From NCBI RefSeq assembly GCF_001698125.1, contig NZ_CP013854.1, positions 1,488,001-1,552,000 on the forward strand: 64,000 nt of DNA, in the 5' to 3' direction. This stretch comes from Pseudonocardia sp. HH130630-07. Its GTDB lineage: Bacteria; Actinomycetota; Actinomycetes; Mycobacteriales; Pseudonocardiaceae. Shown here piece by piece: positions 9,671 to 18,695 of the stretch. The notes beneath the pieces are model-generated. The model was not told where the DNA came from. It did not search any database and saw only the letters and a list, made by a program, of their open reading frames with translations. The translations under genes and the position numbers were made by a program. The number at the start of each line of letters is the position of its first letter. Positions within the stretch are counted from its first letter, which is position 1.

Positions 9671-11209
9671 TGTCGAACCCCTCTGTTCGGTGAATCGGGC
9701 GAGTCGTGGTCGATGCCGTCCCCGGTCGCGGCGCGCACCGCGAACGGAGGGGCGATGCTCTCCAGTGGCCGGCGCTCGGCGTCGACGCCGAGATGGCGGG
9801 CGACGACCGCGCCCGCGCCCATGAACGCCGCGCCGACCAGCAGGCCGATCGTCAGCGAGGCGCGGTTCGGCTCGGCGGTGTCGATCAGCGCCCCGTAGAG
9901 CAGCGGGGCCGCCGAGCCCGCAGTCTGGGCCAGTGCGAAGGCGATCGCGATCGCCTTCGCTCGGACCTCCATCGGGAAGATCTCGCTCACCGTCACGTAG
10001 CCGGCGCTCGCCCCGGCCGAGGCGAAGAAGAACACCACGCACCAGGCGAGCGTCTGGGTCACCGCGGTCAGCCCGCCGAGGCCGAACAGCACGGCGCTGA
10101 GCGCGAGCAGGCCACCGGCGAGCCCGTAGCAGCGGGCGATCATCTTCCGGCGGCCGATCCGGTCGAACAGGTGACCGAGCACCAGCAGCCCGAGCAGGTT
10201 CCCGACGGCGAACGGGACGAGGTACACCGCGGTCGCGCTCGGTGCGACGTCGAAGAAGCGGACCAGCATCATCGAGTAGCTGAAGAACACCGCGTTGTAG
10301 AGGAACGACTGGCTGATCATCAGCGTCGCGCCGAGCACACAGCGCCGGGGGTAGATGCCGGACCAGCAGCCGGACCGTGCCGCGGTAGGTGTCCACGGGT
10401 GTGGGCCGGATCGGGATGGCGAGCCGCTCGTCGACCGGGGCGAGGTCCCGGTGGGCACCGGCCTCGCGCTCGATCCGGGCGATCGCGTCCTCCGCGGCGC
10501 CGGACCGGCCGCGGATGATCAGCCAGCGCGGGCTCTCCGGCAGGTTCCGGCGCAGGAACCACAGCCCCAGCGCCAGCACCGGGCCGACCAGCAGCGCGAT
10601 CCGCCAGTCCCAGCCCGGGTCGATGGCACCGGACAGCAGCGGGATCTGGACCAGCGCGGCCAGCGCCGCCCCCGCCCAGTAGACGCCGTTGACCAGGATG
10701 CCGACCCGGCCCCGGTACACGGCGGGGATCAGCTCGTCGAGCGCGGAGTTGATGGCCGCGTACTCGCCGCCGATCCCGGCCCCGGCGACGAACCGGGTGA
10801 GCAGGAGCAGCCAGACCGCCGCCGGCCCGGTGCCCGCGACGAGCGCGGTGAGCGCGCTGCCCGCGAAGTAGACCGTCAGTGTCCAGATGAACAGCCGGCG
10901 GCGCCCCCACTTGTCCGCGAGCATCCCGAACAGCAGCGCGCCGAACACCTCACCGAGCAGGTAGGACGTCGCCAGCAGCCCGACGACGGTGGGCGAGATC
11001 CCGAACCGCCCGGCCTCGCCGAGCAGCGGGCCGATGTTCGACGCCACCGTGATCTCGAACCCGTTGAGCACCCAGCAGGCGCCCAGTGCGACCACGAGCC
11101 GGGTGTGGAACGGCGACCAGGTCAGCCGGTCGAGCCGGGCCGGGATCGTACTGCGCACCGTCGGACCGGCCGGGCCAGCCGGACCGGGGTGCCCGGCCGC
11201 CGCGGTCAT
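9667..11209 (-). pseudogene. Sugar-porter-like MFS transporter split by a frameshift
   Basis: The ATG at 11209 opens a frame encoding helices 1-6 of a major facilitator: GCWVLNGFEITVASNIGPLL, the motif-A loop GMLADKWGRRRLF, then RFVAGAGIGGEYAAINSALD and ESPRWLIIRGR. Near 10357 (RLLVR / IYPRRC) the homology moves to another frame, which encodes helices 7-12, including GHLFDRIGRRKMI, and stops at 9667. Joined, the protein would be about 513 residues, a normal size for sugar-porter/MHS-like transporters. The gene overlaps its neighbours by 4 nt at both ends, so it was built as part of the operon. It is either truly inactivated or carries a sequencing indel. If intact, its substrate is probably related to that of the ABC importer. 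Confidence 0.85.
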
Positions 11210-12342
11210 CGCCCGTACCCGGCCGCGACCGGGCCGGCCGGGATCTCGGCGGCGGCCAGCGCCCGGCGCACGACGCCCCGCCAGCCGAGCACGCCGTCCG
11301 GGATCTCGGCGACCAGCACCGCGCGGATCGCCGCCCGCGCCACCGCGGTCCGGCCCCACCCGCACGCCACGACGACCGTCGACCCGACCAGCGAGCGGAA
11401 CGGGCCGCGCACCCGCCGGACCGCGCGGACGCTCGCGACCCGGTGCAGCCGGTCCATCGCCCGCACGACCTCGGCGCAGCGGCGCACCACCCCGGGCAGC
11501 AGCCGGGCCGTCCGGTCCCGCAGCTCCTCGACGGCCAGCACCAGCGCCGCGGCGCCCGGGTCGGGATCGTGTACCGGCAGGGTCGGGGCCAGCGCGACCA
11601 TCCGGCCGAGCGCGGCGGTCACCCGCGCCGCGGTCTCCCGCGCCGCCCCGGGATCGGCGGAGCGGATCGTCCGCCAGTCCGCGCGGCCCGGTGCCTCCGC
11701 GCAGCTGCCGAGGAATCCGGGGATCCCGGCGCTGCCGCCGCGCAGCCGGTCGGCCAGCGCAGCGAGATCGTCGCGGGCCACGCCGACCCCCGCGCCCAGT
11801 CCCTCGCGGAGCACCCGGCTGGGCTCGCCGGCCGGGTCCCCGGCCCCGGTCCCCGGCCCGGTGGCCGACCGCAGGACGGCGGCGACCGTGTCCAGCCCGG
11901 CGGCGACCCGGTCCAGCTCGGCGACCGACCGGTCCAGCTCGGCGCCGGAGCGGAGCAGCTCCGCGGACCAGGCACCCACGGTCGGGGGCACCCGCCACGG
12001 GACCAGGCCCCGGCCGTCGAGCGCCTCGAGGTGCCAGCGGAGCACCGCCACCGCCGGGACGACGAACAGCACGACGACGAGCCCGACGTCGGCCGCTGCG
12101 GGCCGGGCCAGCAGGATCCAGCCCAGCAGCCCGCCGAGCACGACGCCCAGGCCGACCGCCCGCAGCACGGCCAGCCGGCGGGTCCGGCGGATCTGGGCGC
12201 GGGCGGTCACCACGGCCACCACCCGGTCGACGTCGATCCCCGGACCGGGTCCCGCGCCGGTTCCCGGGCCGGGCCGGACGACCGTCCGGGCCGACGCGAA
12301 CAGGGCGTCCAGCGGGTCCGGCGGGCTCTGCTCGTCACGCAC
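11206..12342 (-). CDS. Two-helix membrane protein of unknown function coupled to a sigma factor
   Basis: A 378-residue protein I do not recognise. An N-terminal hydrophilic stretch rich in Gly/Pro is followed by two adjacent membrane helices (about residues 60-80, AVGLGVVLGGLLGWILL, and 87-103, VGLVVVLFVVPAVAVL), then about 270 cytoplasmic residues rich in Leu/Ala/Arg helices with a stretch of SELDRSVAELDRVAAGLDTV-like heptads. The GTG start overlaps the end of the sigma factor gene by 8 nt, and its stop overlaps the MFS start (ATGA). By position it could restrain or sense for the sigma factor, but it lacks a recognisable zinc anti-sigma motif, so this is only an inference. Confidence 0.7.
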   Translation of the reverse strand: MRDEQSPPDPLDALFASARTVVRPGPGTGAGPGPGIDVDRVVAVVTARAQIRRTRRLAVLRAVGLGVVLGGLLGWILLARPAAADVGLVVVLFVVPAVAVLRWHLEALDGRGLVPWRVPPTVGAWSAELLRSGAELDRSVAELDRVAAGLDTVAAVLRSATGPGTGAGDPAGEPSRVLREGLGAGVGVARDDLAALADRLRGGSAGIPGFLGSCAEAPGRADWRTIRSADPGAARETAARVTAALGRMVALAPTLPVHDPDPGAAALVLAVEELRDRTARLLPGVVRRCAEVVRAMDRLHRVASVRAVRRVRGPFRSLVGSTVVVACGWGRTAVARAAIRAVLVAEIPDGVLGWRGVVRRALAAAEIPAGPVAAGYGR

Positions 12343-13024
12343 GGTGTCCTCCGGTGAACTCGGCGAGCTGCACCCGCAGCGCGGCCAGCGCCCTGGACAG
12401 CGACTGGCGCACCGCGTCCGTGCTCACCCCCAGGTCGGCGGCGGTGTCGGCGATCGACCGGTCGAGCAGCTTCACCAGCACCACGACCTCGCGCTGGCGG
12501 CCGGGCAGCGCGTCGATCGCCCGCTGCAGGGCGTCCATCGCGCGGCTCTCCGGCGCGCCGGTGAGCCCGGTCGTCCCGTCGGCCCGGTCGTCCCACGCCG
12601 TGTGGTCGACGCGCTGGGCGAGATCGTTGAGCCGGTCGTTGCCCCGCTTGGGGCGGCGCAGGTCGCGGGCCTTGTTGTGGATGATGCCGCGCATGTAGGC
12701 CCCCGGGCTGCGGCGGACGTCCTCGGAGAGCCGGGGCCAGATCCGGCTCAGCCCCAGGCACGCCTCCTGGAAGACGTCGTCCGCGGCGCTCTCCGGCAGG
12801 CGCAGCGCGAAGCAGTACGCCCGGCTGGCCGCGACCAGCTCGTCCTTGTCGGCGATCACGAACTCCTGCCAGCTCGGGTGGACCGGCCCGGCCGGCGCCG
12901 CCTCCGGCTCGGCCGGCGCCACGGGCACCGGTACGGCGTCCGCGCCAGGGCTGCGGGCAGCGTCACGCAGCCCCGGGCGCGACACGCCCCGGGGACGCAG
13001 GAACGACACCATCGGCAACCCCAA
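12335..13024 (-). CDS. ECF-like RNA polymerase sigma factor
   Basis: A 229-residue sigma-70 family protein. Region 2 is seen from ELVAASRAYCFALRLPESAADDVFQEACLGLSRIW through AYMRGIIHNKARDLRR, and region 4 from ALQRAIDALPGRQREVVVLVKL to DTAADLGVSTDAVRQSLSRALAALR, the helix-turn-helix for the -35 element. Regions 1 and 3 are missing, as in ECF factors. An N-terminal extension of about 50 Ala/Pro-rich residues is unusual. The start is a TTG at 13024 with GGGAGG seven bases upstream. It heads the operon that ends with the sugar ABC importer, so it may control that operon or a wider carbohydrate response. Confidence 0.9.
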   Translation of the reverse strand: MGLPMVSFLRPRGVSRPGLRDAARSPGADAVPVPVAPAEPEAAPAGPVHPSWQEFVIADKDELVAASRAYCFALRLPESAADDVFQEACLGLSRIWPRLSEDVRRSPGAYMRGIIHNKARDLRRPKRGNDRLNDLAQRVDHTAWDDRADGTTGLTGAPESRAMDALQRAIDALPGRQREVVVLVKLLDRSIADTAADLGVSTDAVRQSLSRALAALRVQLAEFTGGHRA

Positions 13025-13142
13025 CGCCGGACCTCCCTGTCACGGCCGGCGGGGCTGGAGCGGATCCGTCACCGTCGCTGGGCCGTCACCCGTGTACTCC
13101 CGCACGAGGCGACGATTGTGACGCCGTTCTCCATGATTTTCT

Positions 13143-13160
13143 CTTCACGTTTTCGTGAAG
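13143..13160. promoter_or_regulatory. Palindrome upstream of the sigma-factor operon
   Basis: CTTCACG-TTTT-CGTGAAG, a perfect 7-bp inverted repeat around TTTT in an AT-rich pocket about 120 bp before the sigma gene start and 20 bp beyond the end of the GH15 remnant. It may be an operator for the operon or a small hairpin for transcripts coming from zwf. Confidence 0.4.
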
Positions 13161-13180
13161 GGTCCACGGCGGCGGCCGCT

Positions 13181-13282
13181 TCACCCCAGCGCGCGGTCCA
13201 GGTTGATCGCCGAACTGATCAGCGACAGGTGGGTGAACGCCTGCGGGAAGTTCCCCAGCTGCTCACCGGTCAGGCCGATCTC
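13181..13282 (-). pseudogene. C-terminal remnant of a GH15 glucoamylase/trehalase
   Basis: The 34 codons ending at 13181 encode [20 protein letters not shown] followed by [13 protein letters not shown] and a stop. [11 protein letters not shown] is the signature of the C-terminal end of glycoside hydrolase family 15 (glucoamylase/glucodextranase/trehalase). The remaining ~550 residues expected upstream are missing: in their place, in another frame, is the body of zwf. This is the leftover of a deletion that fused zwf to this gene; zwf and GH15 genes are commonly neighbours in actinobacteria. Confidence 0.8.
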
Positions 13283-14466
13283 CGGCCGAGCCGCAGCTCC
13301 GGGCCCGGGACCTTGGCGCGCACGTCGAGCTCGGCGCTCGGGGTCTCGGCCAGCTCCAGGACGAGCTCGGTCGGCGGGTCACCCGCCTCCCCGCTGCCCC
13401 CGCCGTTCCCACTGCTCCCACTGCCCTGCCCGAACACCGACGGCGACGGCTCGGCGAACCCGATCGTCACGGTGCCGCGGGTCGCGCCCATCGCCTTGCC
13501 GGTCCGCAGCAGGAACGGGACGCCGGACCAGCGCTCGTTGTCGATCCGGGCCTCGAGCGCGACGAACGTCTCGACCCGGGAGTCGTCGGCGACGCCGTCC
13601 TCGTCGCGGTAGCCGGCGTACTGCCCGAAGACGACACGCTGCGGGTCCAGCGGCGCCGCGGCGTCGAACACCGCGGCCTTCACCTCGTGCAGCGCGTCCG
13701 GGGTCAGTTCCGCGGGCGGTTCCAGCGCGACGAAGCCGAGGATCTGGAACAGGTGGGTGGAGATCATGTCCCGGAACGTGCCGGTGGACTCCATGAACGA
13801 CGCGCGGCCCTCGATCCCGATCTCCTCGGGCACGTCGATCTGCACGTAGCGGACGTGCCCGGCGTTCCAGACCGGCTCGAACAGGCCGTTGGCGAACCGG
13901 AGCGCGAGGATGTTCTGCACCGACTCCTTGCCGAGGAAGTGGTCGATCCGGAAGATGTCGGCCTCGGCGTAGACCTCGCGCAGCCCGGCGTTGAGCTCCT
14001 TCGCCGACGCCAGGTCGGTGCCGAACGGCTTCTCCACCACCAGGCGCGAGCGGTCGGCGATCCCGGTCCGGCCGAGCATGGCGACCATGTCCGGCATCGC
14101 CTCGGGCGGGACGGACAGGTAGACGAGCCGGCGCACGGTGTCCTCCCCGCCGCCGTCGTCCCCACCCAGCTCCTGCTCCGCCTGCCGGACCGCGTCGGCC
14201 AGGTCGGTGCCGTCGTCGGCGTCGGACACGACGAACGACAGTGTCGGTGCGAGGCCGTCCCAGCCCGTCGTGTCCTCGAGCGCGTCCCGGATGCGGTCGC
14301 GGAACTCGTCGTCGGTGCCCGGGGAGTGCCGTCCGGATCCGATGATCCGCAGCTCCGTGGGGAGCAGGCCGGCGTTGTGCAGGCGCAGCAGCCCCGGGAA
14401 GAGCTTGCGCAGCGCGAGGTCGCCGGTGGCGCCGAAGAGCACGACGACGTACGGGGGCAGAGACAT
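13270..14466 (-). pseudogene. zwf: Glucose-6-phosphate dehydrogenase, 3'-truncated
   Basis: The frame starts [21 protein letters not shown], with the NADP dinucleotide loop GATGDLA, then [10 protein letters not shown] and the catalytic [14 protein letters not shown] containing the His of the active site, and [16 protein letters not shown]. The enzyme oxidises glucose-6-phosphate to start the pentose phosphate pathway. The reading frame breaks off at [10 protein letters not shown] followed by four foreign residues and a stop at 13270, giving 398 residues where about 500 are normal. About 100 C-terminal residues of the beta+alpha domain are lost, and the sequence beyond matches a GH15 tail. A linker rich in Ser/Gly ([14 protein letters not shown]) near residue 360 is also unusual. 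It is probably not fully functional. Confidence 0.88.
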
Positions 14467-14542
14467 GATCGTCCGTACCCGGGGTCCGGGCGGTCGAACC
14501 GGCGCGGCCGGGTTCGTCGTGGCAGGGCGTACCGTTGCACGG

Positions 14543-15025
14543 GTGAACGTCGACGTGACTCCGCTGCCCGGGATCGGGGTGCGGAAGGAGATCGAGCTGC
14601 GCAACGGGCGCCGGATCGGCGTCATCGCCAAACGGGACGGGAAGATCGACCTGATCCTGTCCCGGGCCGACGATCCGGACGCCTGTGTCGCCGAGCTGCC
14701 GCTGACCACCGAGGAGGCCGGCGCGCTGGCGAACCTGCTCGGCGCCCCGCAACTGGTCAACCAGCTCAACGACGAGCACGCGGACCTCCCGGGCATCACC
14801 ACCCGCAAGCTGCCGCTCAAGCACAACAGCCCGTACGACGCGCGCCCGCTCGGCGACACCGCGCTGCGCACCCGCACCCAGGTGTCGGTGGTCGCGGTGA
14901 TGCGCGCCGGGCAGGTGCACCCGTCGCCGACCCCGGACTTCGTGCTCGCCGCCGGTGACATCGTCATCGCGGTCGGGACGACGGAGAAGCTCGAGCAGGC
15001 CGCCACGATCCTCGCGCGCGGCTGA
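14543..15025 (+). CDS. khtT: K+/H+ antiporter regulatory subunit (KhtT-like, TrkA-C domain)
   Basis: A 160-residue soluble protein. The N-terminal half ([29 protein letters not shown]) matches the KhtT N domain, and the C-terminal half ([31 protein letters not shown]) is a TrkA-C/RCK-C domain, which in this family binds c-di-AMP or senses pH/ions. It would gate the antiporter encoded 6 bp downstream. The GTG at 14543 is preceded by TACCGT seven bases upstream, so a leaderless start is likely. Longer upstream open frames are shadows of zwf. Confidence 0.9.
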   Translation: MNVDVTPLPGIGVRKEIELRNGRRIGVIAKRDGKIDLILSRADDPDACVAELPLTTEEAGALANLLGAPQLVNQLNDEHADLPGITTRKLPLKHNSPYDARPLGDTALRTRTQVSVVAVMRAGQVHPSPTPDFVLAAGDIVIAVGTTEKLEQAATILARG

Positions 15026-15031
15026 GCGGCC

Positions 15032-16213
15032 TTGGACCACACCGCGCTCGAACTGCTCGAACTCGGGGCCGTCTTCTTCGGCCTCGGGCTGCTCGGCCGG
15101 CTCGCCCAGAAGATCGGGCTGTCACCGATCCCGCTGTACCTGCTCGGCGGGCTCGCCTTCGGTTCCGGCGGGATCTTCCCGCTCGGCGACATCGGCGACT
15201 TCACCTCGCTGGCCGGGGAGGTCGGCGTCGTCCTGCTGCTCCTGCTGCTCGGGCTGGAGTACTCCGCGGCCGAGCTGATGACCGGACTGCGCCGGTCCTG
15301 GACGGCCGGGCTGCTCGACATCGTGCTCAACGCCGCGCCCGGCGTCGCGGTGGCGCTGATCCTCGGCTGGGGCCCCGTCGGGGCCATGGTGATGGGCGGC
15401 GTCACCTACATCTCCTCGTCCGGGATCGTCGCCAAGGTGCTGTCCGACCTGGGTCGGCTCGGTAACCGGGAGACCCCGGTGATCTTGTCGATACTGGTGT
15501 TCGAGGACCTCGTGATGGCCCTCTACCTGCCGATCCTCACCGCGCTGCTGCTCGGCGTGACGCTCTGGGGCGGGATCAGCGCCGTCGCGATCTCGCTCGG
15601 CGTGATCGCGGTCGTGCTGGTCGTGGCGCTGCGGTACGGGCGGTTCGTCTCGGCGATCGTCGACTCCGACGACCGCGAGGTCTTCCTGCTCAAGATCCTC
15701 GGCGCCGCGCTGCTGGTCGCCGGGTTCGCCCAGGCCATGCAGGTCTCCGCGGCCGTCGGTGCGTTCCTGCTCGGGATCGCGGTGTCCGGCTCGACCGCGG
15801 AGAACGCCACGAAGCTCCTCGAACCGCTGCGCGACCTGTTCGCCGCCGTGTTCTTCGTGGTCTTCGGCCTCTCCACCGACCCGAAGGCGATCCCGCCGGT
15901 GCTCGGGTGGGCGCTCGTCCTGGCCCTGGCGACGACGCTCACGAAGTTCGCCACCGGCTGGTGGGCCGCGAAGCAGGCCGGGATCGCCCGGATGGGCCGG
16001 GCCCGGGCCGGTGCGGCGCTCGTCGCGCGCGGTGAGTTCTCGATCGTGATCGCCGGGCTGGCCGTCGGCTACGCCGCGGTGCCGGCCGAGCTGTCCGCGC
16101 TGGCGACGGCCTACGTACTGATCATGGCGGTGCTCGGCCCCATCGCCGCCCGCTACGTCGAGCCCGTGGTGCGGGCGGTGCCGAGCCGCGCGAGATCCGC
16201 CGTCACGGCCTGA
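15032..16213 (+). CDS. khtU: CPA2 K+/H+ antiporter membrane subunit (KhtU-like)
   Basis: A 393-residue integral membrane protein of the Kef-type CPA2 monovalent cation:proton antiporters, starting with TTG at 15032. About 12 helices are visible, for example [39 protein letters not shown] and [15 protein letters not shown]; the acidic FEDL in helix 5/6 is the ion-binding motif of the family. Late motifs include [14 protein letters not shown] and [14 protein letters not shown]. There is no C-terminal RCK domain, consistent with the separate KhtT gene just upstream. The pair probably expels K+ under osmotic or alkaline change. It converges on rsmI with 9 bp between stops. Confidence 0.92.
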   Translation: MDHTALELLELGAVFFGLGLLGRLAQKIGLSPIPLYLLGGLAFGSGGIFPLGDIGDFTSLAGEVGVVLLLLLLGLEYSAAELMTGLRRSWTAGLLDIVLNAAPGVAVALILGWGPVGAMVMGGVTYISSSGIVAKVLSDLGRLGNRETPVILSILVFEDLVMALYLPILTALLLGVTLWGGISAVAISLGVIAVVLVVALRYGRFVSAIVDSDDREVFLLKILGAALLVAGFAQAMQVSAAVGAFLLGIAVSGSTAENATKLLEPLRDLFAAVFFVVFGLSTDPKAIPPVLGWALVLALATTLTKFATGWWAAKQAGIARMGRARAGAALVARGEFSIVIAGLAVGYAAVPAELSALATAYVLIMAVLGPIAARYVEPVVRAVPSRARSAVTA

Positions 16214-16222
16214 CCCGCCCCG

Positions 16223-17074
16223 TCAGTCCCGGGCCGCGAGCGTCGCGTTGTACAGCTCCCGCTTCGGCACCCCGGCGGCCCCGGCGACGGCGGCGACGGC
16301 GTCCTTGAGGCGTTCGCCGTCGTCGGTGCGTTCACGGACGGCGGCGACGAGGCTCTCCACCGGGGGTGCCGCCCGCTCCTCCGCGCCGGCCAGCACGACC
16401 GTCACCTCGCCCAGGACGTCGCCGGAGGACGCCCACGCGGCCAGTTCCGCGAGCGTCCCCCGCACGACCTGCTCGTAGGTCTTCGTCAGCTCCCGGCAGA
16501 CCGCGGCCCTGCGGTCGGGGCCCAGCACCGCGACGGCGTCGTCGAGCAGGTCGGCGGTCCGCCGGGGCGACTCGAACACGACGATCGCCCGTCGCTCGTC
16601 GCGCAGGGTCTCCAGCCAGCGGCGGCGCTCGCCGGACCGGCGCGGCGGGAAACCGTCGAAGCAGAAGCGCTCGACCGGCAGCCCGGACAGGACCAGCGCC
16701 GTCGTCACCGCGGACGGGCCGGGGACGCAGGTCACCGGCAGGTCCTCGGCGGCGGCCGCGGCCACCAGGCGGTACCCGGGGTCGGAGACCGCGGGCATCC
16801 CGGCGTCGCTCACGACGAGCACCGTCGACCCGTCCCGCACCGCGGCGAGCAGGCCGGGCAGGCGCTCGGCCTCGACCGCGTCGTAGTGGCTCACGATCTT
16901 GCCGGTCCAGGTGACGCCGAGCGCCCCGGCGAGCGTGCGGAAGCGGCGGGTGTCCTCGGCCGCGATCACGTCGGCGGTACCGATGAGCTCGCACAACCGG
17001 GGCGATGCGTCCCGGGGGTCACCCAGCGGGGTTGCGGCGAGGACCAGACGGCCGGAGGCGGGAGCGGGCGACAC
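16223..17074 (-). CDS. rsmI: 16S rRNA (cytidine1402-2'-O)-methyltransferase RsmI
   Basis: A 283-residue tetrapyrrole-methylase-fold enzyme that methylates the ribose of C1402 in the 30S decoding centre. Motifs: GRLVLAATPLGDPRDASPR at the N terminus, VIAAEDTRRFRTL, KIVSHYDA, STVLVVSDAGMPAVSDPGYR, and VTCVPGPSAVTTALVLSGLP. The open frame extends up to 17266, but the homology begins at VSPAPASGRL from the GTG at 17074, which follows a TAGGCT box by seven bases (leaderless). The neighbouring divergent pmt gene has the same relation in mycobacteria. Confidence 0.95.
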   Translation of the reverse strand: MSPAPASGRLVLAATPLGDPRDASPRLCELIGTADVIAAEDTRRFRTLAGALGVTWTGKIVSHYDAVEAERLPGLLAAVRDGSTVLVVSDAGMPAVSDPGYRLVAAAAAEDLPVTCVPGPSAVTTALVLSGLPVERFCFDGFPPRRSGERRRWLETLRDERRAIVVFESPRRTADLLDDAVAVLGPDRRAAVCRELTKTYEQVVRGTLAELAAWASSGDVLGEVTVVLAGAEERAAPPVESLVAAVRERTDDGERLKDAVAAVAGAAGVPKRELYNATLAARD

Positions 17075-17081
17075 GGGGTCC

Positions 17082-17091
17082 AGCCTACGAT
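17082..17091. promoter_or_regulatory. Overlapping divergent leaderless promoters of rsmI and pmt
   Basis: The -10 box TAGGCT (17087-17082, minus strand) lies 7 bases before the rsmI GTG and the -10 box TACGAT (17086-17091, plus strand) lies 5 bases before the pmt GTG. The two boxes share bases, so one polymerase excludes the other. Both transcripts would start at their start codons without a leader. Confidence 0.6.
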
Positions 17092-17096
17092 CGACG

Positions 17097-18695
17097 GTGA
17101 TGGCCACCTCGACCGCCGACGCCGGGAGCCGGGTCGCCGGTGCGGCGCCGGAACCAGGCCTGGCTCCGCGCGGGACCCCACCGCCGTTGCGCCGCGCCGA
17201 TCCCGGCCCGGCCGCCCGGCTCGGCGTCCCGCCACCGACCGACCGGTTGCGCGGCTGGCTGGTCACCGCGGCCGTCGTGCTCCTCGCCGCCGCGCTGCGG
17301 TTCTACGACCTGGGCGAACCCACCGACCGCGGCACCCCGGTCTTCGACGAGAAGCACTACGTGCCGCAGGCCTGGGAGATGGTCCGCAACGGCGGTATCG
17401 AGAACAACCCCGGCTACGAACGTGTCGTCCACCCGCCGCTGGCCAAGCAGCTCATCGCGCTGGGCCAGCTGATCTTCGGCTACGACGGCGTCGGCTGGCG
17501 GATCTCGGTCGCGGTCGCCGGGGTGCTGACGGTCCTGTTCGTCGTCCGGGCCGGACGGCGCCTCACCCGGTCGACCGCGCTGGGCGGGCTCGCCGGCGTC
17601 CTGCTGATCACCGACGGTCTGTCCCACGTGCAGTCCCGGATGGGGATGCTCGACGCGTTCCACCCGCTGTTCGTGACCGCGGCCTTCGCCGCGCTGCTCT
17701 GCGACCGGGACGACGTGCGCGCCCGGATGGCCCGGGTGATCGCCGAGGGACGGGTCCGGGACCATCCGTTCGGTCCCCGCTGGGGGGTGCGCTGGTGGCG
17801 GCTGGTCGCCGGCGTCTGCCTGGGGCTCGCCTGCGCGGTGAAGTGGAACGGCTCGTTCTACGTGGCCGCGTTCGGCCTGCTCTGCGTGCTGTGGGACGTC
17901 TCCCTGCGCCGCCGGGCCGGGGTCGCGCGGCCGTGGGCCGGCACCGCCGTCCGGGATCTCGCACCCGCGCTGTGGGCGCTCGCGCTGGTGCCGGTGCTGA
18001 CCTACGTGTCGTCCTGGTGGGCCTGGTTCGGCAGCGAGAACGGGGTCGACCGCCACCAGGTCGGGCGCGAGATCGGCAGCGGCGGGCCGTTCTCCTGGCT
18101 CCCCGACGCCCTGCGGTCGCTCTGGTACTACCACGGCGAGGCCCTGACGTTCCATTCCAACCTCACGACCGCATCGGCCGGGCGGCACCCGTGGGAGTCG
18201 AAGCCGTGGACCTGGCCGATGGGCCTGCGTCCGATGCTCTACCACTACTCCGACTCCGCGACCGGGTGCGGCGCGGACGACTGCGTCTCCGCGGTGATGC
18301 TGATCGGCACGCCGGCCCTGTGGTGGGCGTCGATCCCGGTGCTGCTGTGGGGCCTGTGGCGGGCCGTCACCCGGCTGGACTGGCGGTGGACGGCCGTGCT
18401 GGTCGGCTACGGCGCCGGGTTCCTGCCCTGGTTCACCAACCTCGACCGGCAGATGTACTTCTTCTACATGATGCCGGTGGCCCCGTTCCTGGTGCTGGCG
18501 ACGACGCTCGCCATGGGACGGATGCTCGGCCACGCCGGACAGTCCGAGGTCCGGCTCCGGGCCGGGCGGCTCGTCGTCTCGGGATGGGTGGCGCTGATCC
18601 TGGTCAACTTCGTCTGGCTGTGGCCGATCCTGGTCGGTGACCCGATCACCGCGGCGCACTGGCAGGCCGAGCTCTGGCTGCCGTCGTGGCGGTAG
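17097..18695 (+). CDS. pmt: Protein O-mannosyltransferase (GT39, Pmt)
   Basis: A membrane glycosyltransferase of about 532 residues that moves mannose from polyprenyl-phosphate-mannose to Ser/Thr of exported proteins during Sec secretion. The catalytic acidic motif is in the first external loop (VFDEKHYVPQA), followed by NPGYERVVHPPLAKQLIALG. Further typical pieces are SRMGMLDAFHPLFV, CAVKWNGSFYVAAFG, and ESKPWTWPMGLRPMLYHYS, with about ten membrane helices. The start is GTG at 17097 or the adjacent in-frame ATG at 17100. It stands divergent from rsmI, the same arrangement as Rv1002c/Rv1003 in M. tuberculosis. Confidence 0.94.
   Translation: MMATSTADAGSRVAGAAPEPGLAPRGTPPPLRRADPGPAARLGVPPPTDRLRGWLVTAAVVLLAAALRFYDLGEPTDRGTPVFDEKHYVPQAWEMVRNGGIENNPGYERVVHPPLAKQLIALGQLIFGYDGVGWRISVAVAGVLTVLFVVRAGRRLTRSTALGGLAGVLLITDGLSHVQSRMGMLDAFHPLFVTAAFAALLCDRDDVRARMARVIAEGRVRDHPFGPRWGVRWWRLVAGVCLGLACAVKWNGSFYVAAFGLLCVLWDVSLRRRAGVARPWAGTAVRDLAPALWALALVPVLTYVSSWWAWFGSENGVDRHQVGREIGSGGPFSWLPDALRSLWYYHGEALTFHSNLTTASAGRHPWESKPWTWPMGLRPMLYHYSDSATGCGADDCVSAVMLIGTPALWWASIPVLLWGLWRAVTRLDWRWTAVLVGYGAGFLPWFTNLDRQMYFFYMMPVAPFLVLATTLAMGRMLGHAGQSEVRLRAGRLVVSGWVALILVNFVWLWPILVGDPITAAHWQAELWLPSWR

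Noticed and set aside
10355..13612. Open frame of 1,085 codons on the plus strand
   Set aside because: Antisense of the MFS, membrane protein and sigma genes; no homology.
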